Positions 36,486 to 38,755 of a stretch of 38,755 nt of DNA are shown here, one piece after another; position 1 is the stretch's first letter; each line of letters starts with the position of its first letter. The DNA is taken from positions 1 to 38,755 of the forward strand of contig NZ_ANNK01000135.1 in the NCBI RefSeq assembly GCF_000334155.1, written 5' to 3'. The notes beneath the pieces were generated by a model that made no database searches, had not been told where the DNA came from, and was given only the letters and a program-made list of their open reading frames with translations. Made by a program: the position numbers and the translations under genes. This stretch comes from Halalkalibacterium ligniniphilum (GTDB lineage Bacteria > Bacillota > Bacilli > Bacillales > Bacillaceae_D).

Positions 36486-37430
36486 TTAGTCCTCCTCCCT
36501 ATCACGGAGGCGTTTACCTGTTAGGGTTAAAAATACATCCTCCAAGGTTGGTTTTTCTGCTGCCACAGAAAGAATCCCACCGAAATCCTTGGCGATGGTA
36601 AGGGCACGATCGAGATTACCAGCTCCAACTTGAGAAATAATGTGGATTTCCTTCCCATGCAGGGATACTTGTTTCACTCCTTCAAGCTTCCGTAGCTTTT
36701 CTAAGAGCATGTCCGAAGGCTCCGATACTTCTAGTTTTATTTTTTCTTCATGTTGGATTTTTTTTACTAACTCAGGGATAGTTCCCTCTGCAATGACATG
36801 CCCTTGATCCATAATCACTACTCGCGTTGCAAGATTTTGAACTTCCTCCATGTAGTGAGTCGTATAAAGGATGGTGGTGCCTTGCTCGTTTAATTTGCGA
36901 ATCGTTTCTAAAATATGATTTCGGGATTGAGGGTCGATCCCCACGGTTGGTTCATCCATAATCAAAAATTTTGGTTGATGCACAAGGGCACAGGCGATGT
37001 TAAGCCTTCTTTGCATCCCGCCGGAAAATTTCGTAGGAAGCTTACTCGCATTCTCTGTGAGCCCCACAAACGCTAACGTTTCATCTATTCTCTCTTTTAA
37101 TTTTTCCCCCTTAAGACCATAAATGCCCCCGAAAAACTCTAGGTTTTCTCGCGCACTTAAGTCCGTAAACAAAGTTATTTCCTGTGTGACGAGGCCAATT
37201 TGCCGTTTAATATCCATTAAATTCAATTGCTGCTCTTTACCAAATACATTGATCTCTCCAGAATCGAAGCCAACTATTCCGGCTAAAGCATGAATCAACG
37301 TTGTTTTACCTGCCCCATTTGGCCCTAAGAGACCGAGGATTTCTCCTTCTCCAATATCTAAATCGACATGATCTAAAGCTAAATGTGAACCGTAACGCTT
37401 CACTATATTTTTCATATGAACAATTGCCAT
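36486..37430 (-). CDS. ABC exporter ATP-binding protein
   Basis: 314 residues, drug-exporter (DrrA/YvfR-like) ATPase. Walker A GPNGAGKTT, Q-loop IGLVTQEITLFTDLSARENL, signature KFSGGMQRRLNIACAL, Walker B FLIMDEPTVGIDPQSR and switch His in ILYTTHYMEEV. A C-terminal extension of about 80 residues (EGVKQVSLHGKEIHII...EKPTLEDVFLTLTG) is typical for this group. ATG 37430 has a GGAGGAGAAA site. Confidence 0.95.
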   Translation of the reverse strand: MAIVHMKNIVKRYGSHLALDHVDLDIGEGEILGLLGPNGAGKTTLIHALAGIVGFDSGEINVFGKEQQLNLMDIKRQIGLVTQEITLFTDLSARENLEFFGGIYGLKGEKLKERIDETLAFVGLTENASKLPTKFSGGMQRRLNIACALVHQPKFLIMDEPTVGIDPQSRNHILETIRKLNEQGTTILYTTHYMEEVQNLATRVVIMDQGHVIAEGTIPELVKKIQHEEKIKLEVSEPSDMLLEKLRKLEGVKQVSLHGKEIHIISQVGAGNLDRALTIAKDFGGILSVAAEKPTLEDVFLTLTGKRLRDREED

Positions 37431-37514
37431 ATTTTCTCCTCCTTGTGTTCCGCGATAGTATTATCATAAATGGGAGGTGTATAAATCGAGTAGTTACAAA
37501 TGTAATGATTTAAA

Positions 37515-37572
37515 AAAGGGGTCTGAGCCCCTGCGCTATGAAGTTTTAGCACGCTGGGAGTCAGACCCCTTT
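37515..37572. repeat. long hairpin repeat upstream of the exporter operon
   Basis: AAAGGGGTCTGA (37515-37526) and TCAGACCCCTTT (37561-37572) pair over 12 bp with a 34-nt centre that can pair further. GGGGTCTGA-type hairpins are scattered in many Bacillaceae genomes, so this may be a dispersed repeat; T-runs on either side would also let it act as a bidirectional terminator. The rest of the gap 37431-37764 shows nothing else. Confidence 0.6.
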
Positions 37573-37764
37573 ATCAAGGGAATAAATTTTATCTAGTAAC
37601 CTTCCAAGAAAGGACATAATTGATCATTTCATGCTTCTAGTATGGCGATATTTTTAGATGAAAATTTTAAATATATCTTTTCTGAATAATCTAAGGGGTT
37701 TTTATACAAAATGATAGGTGACCCATAGATCACCGATATCATAGAAATTAGTTGATAGAGAAGT

Positions 37765-38463
37765 TTCCGTACAAAAAAAGAAGCGCAAATAGCTGCTTTA
37801 GAAATTGAAGCAAAATTAAGTAAAACCCCTTCCAAAAAATCTGTTGATAAACATTTGAATTTTAAAGAAAGTGAATTTTTGCTGAAAAAATTTGGAAGAA
37901 GCTTGATACGGGATTAAGTTATTCTTTATTACTTTTAGCGTTAACGTCTGCAATGCGTTTCGCTGAGATAGTAGGTCTTACGAGAAGTGACTTTGATTTT
38001 GTAAATAATACAATTACAATAAATTAAGACCTGGGGATATATGAAACGAAATCCTGTAGGGTTCGGCCCAACAAAAAATGAACAATCTAATCGAACAATA
38101 TAAATGGATCACAAAACAATGAATCATTTCAAAAAGTTATTTGAATCAACACCTAATAATATACACAAGTTAGTTTTTTTTAGTCCGAGCTCTAAATACA
38201 AAGTGATAAGTAATACAGCTGCAAATAAGCTTCTAAGAAAAGTATTAACTGAACTTAAAATAGAGCCAATTACTATACATGGACTTAGACATACTCATGC
38301 CAGTGTTCTGCTGTATAAAAAAGTTTCTATTTATTATGTAAGTGAGCGTTTGGGGCACGGTGATATTGAGACGACTTTAAAAGAATATACCCATGTAATT
38401 AAGGAATTACGGGAAGAAGATGAACGAGGAACGATGAAAACATTTGAGGATATGGCTGTGTAA
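37765..38463 (+). pseudogene. decayed phage/ICE-type tyrosine recombinase (integrase)
   Basis: Pieces in several frames. FRTKKEAQIAALEIEAKLS is the N-terminal arm-binding part usual for Bacillus phage integrases. LSYSLLLLALTSAMRFAEIVGLTRSDFDF is the start of the catalytic domain with its first Arg. A stop-ridden gap follows, then an intact stretch (38104-38463) with HGLRHTHASVLL, the LGHGDIETTLKEYTH box and the tyrosine. Stops near 38025-38100 break it. It lies 130 bp from tRNA-Leu, the classical kind of integration site, so it marks an old island edge. Confidence 0.85.
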
Positions 38464-38596
38464 AATTTGTGTAAAACGAATTCAATTCATATCCTTTTCT
38501 ATCGTAATCTTAAAAAAATAAAAAAGCTCACAAACATTGATATAACAGCGTTTGTAAGGTATCTGGTCATTTTTAAATTAACATAAATTATGTAGA

Positions 38597-38681
38597 TGGT
38601 ACCGGTGGTCGGGGTCGAACCGACACTCCAGAAGGAACACGATTTTGAGTCGTGCGCGTCTGCCAATTCCGCCACACCGGC
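38597..38681 (-). tRNA. tRNA-Leu (anticodon CAA)
   Basis: 85 nt including encoded CCA. The minus strand reads GCCGGTG...CACCGGT-A-CCA for the acceptor (one G-U). The anticodon stem CACGA/TCGTG encloses loop CTCAAAA, giving CAA. The variable arm is of leucine size and the T-loop GGTTCGACCCC is normal. Confidence 0.96.
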
Positions 38682-38688
38682 CTATAGA

Positions 38689-38755
38689 TGGCGCGCCCGA
38701 GAGGAGTCGAACCCCTAACCTTTTGATCCGTAGTCAAACGCTCTATCCAATTGAG
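38689..38755 (-). tRNA. tRNA-Arg (anticodon ACG), 5' end beyond the window
   Basis: The minus strand ends CGGGCGC-G-CCA. The anticodon stem TTTGA/TCAAA encloses CTACGGA, giving ACG, and the T-arm GGGGTTCGACTCC is intact. About ten 5' bases of the acceptor stem and D-arm start lie outside the window. Confidence 0.94.

Noticed and set aside
37629-37835. 68-residue minus-strand frame
   Set aside because: Antisense to the integrase remnant (the FRTKKEAQ segment); no independent support.

Overview
The DNA is AT-rich with strong AGGAGG-type ribosome sites, GTG/TTG starts, a CcpA-type cre site and Gram-positive lipoprotein signals. This fits a member of the Bacillaceae; the species cannot be told from the sequence. 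Almost everything lies on the minus strand, so operons read right to left. The many decayed genes, the integrase remnant beside two tRNA genes and the repeat remnants suggest an accessory or island-like region.

Positions 1-11500 hold a catabolic block: aldehyde dehydrogenase (cut by the window edge), iron-type alcohol dehydrogenase, a small Rieske protein, a metal-dependent amidohydrolase/decarboxylase and a complete TRAP transporter (dctP-dctQ-dctM) behind a cre-like site. A broken ferredoxin-NADP reductase, an IclR and a LysR regulator and an MFS transporter follow. Positions 11500-15180 hold an isochorismatase-fold amidase in one operon with an NMT1/SsuA-type ABC importer, preceded by an inverted repeat that could fold in the mRNA leader.

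Positions 15487-21562 are the most interesting part. An aliphatic amidase (amiE) with an AmiB-like Clp ATPase lies opposite a 946-residue regulator. That regulator fuses an AmiC/UrtA-like amide-binding fold to a sigma-54 activator (AAA+ with GAFTGA, plus a Fis-type HTH). The shared intergenic region has a textbook -24/-12 promoter facing amiE and a palindromic candidate enhancer about 166 bp upstream of it. Positions 27109-29940 repeat the design: a cobalt-type nitrile hydratase operon (beta, alpha, accessory protein) has its own -24/-12 promoter, the same conserved 23-nt block and a similar palindrome at nearly the same spacing, and opposite it a decayed copy of the same regulator. A CbiMNQO cobalt importer and a CbiW-like ferredoxin follow the nitrile hydratase genes. 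Together the parts make a nitrile -> amide -> acid + ammonia route with its own cobalt supply. My inference is that the one intact amide-sensing sigma-54 activator controls both halves.

Positions 29941-33200 are mostly debris (a broken membrane-anchored protein, a broken polysaccharide deacetylase) with two small unknown genes. Positions 33254-37430 hold an ABC-2 type exporter with its histidine kinase and response regulator. The right end has a hairpin repeat, a decayed tyrosine recombinase, tRNA-Leu(CAA) and part of tRNA-Arg(ACG).
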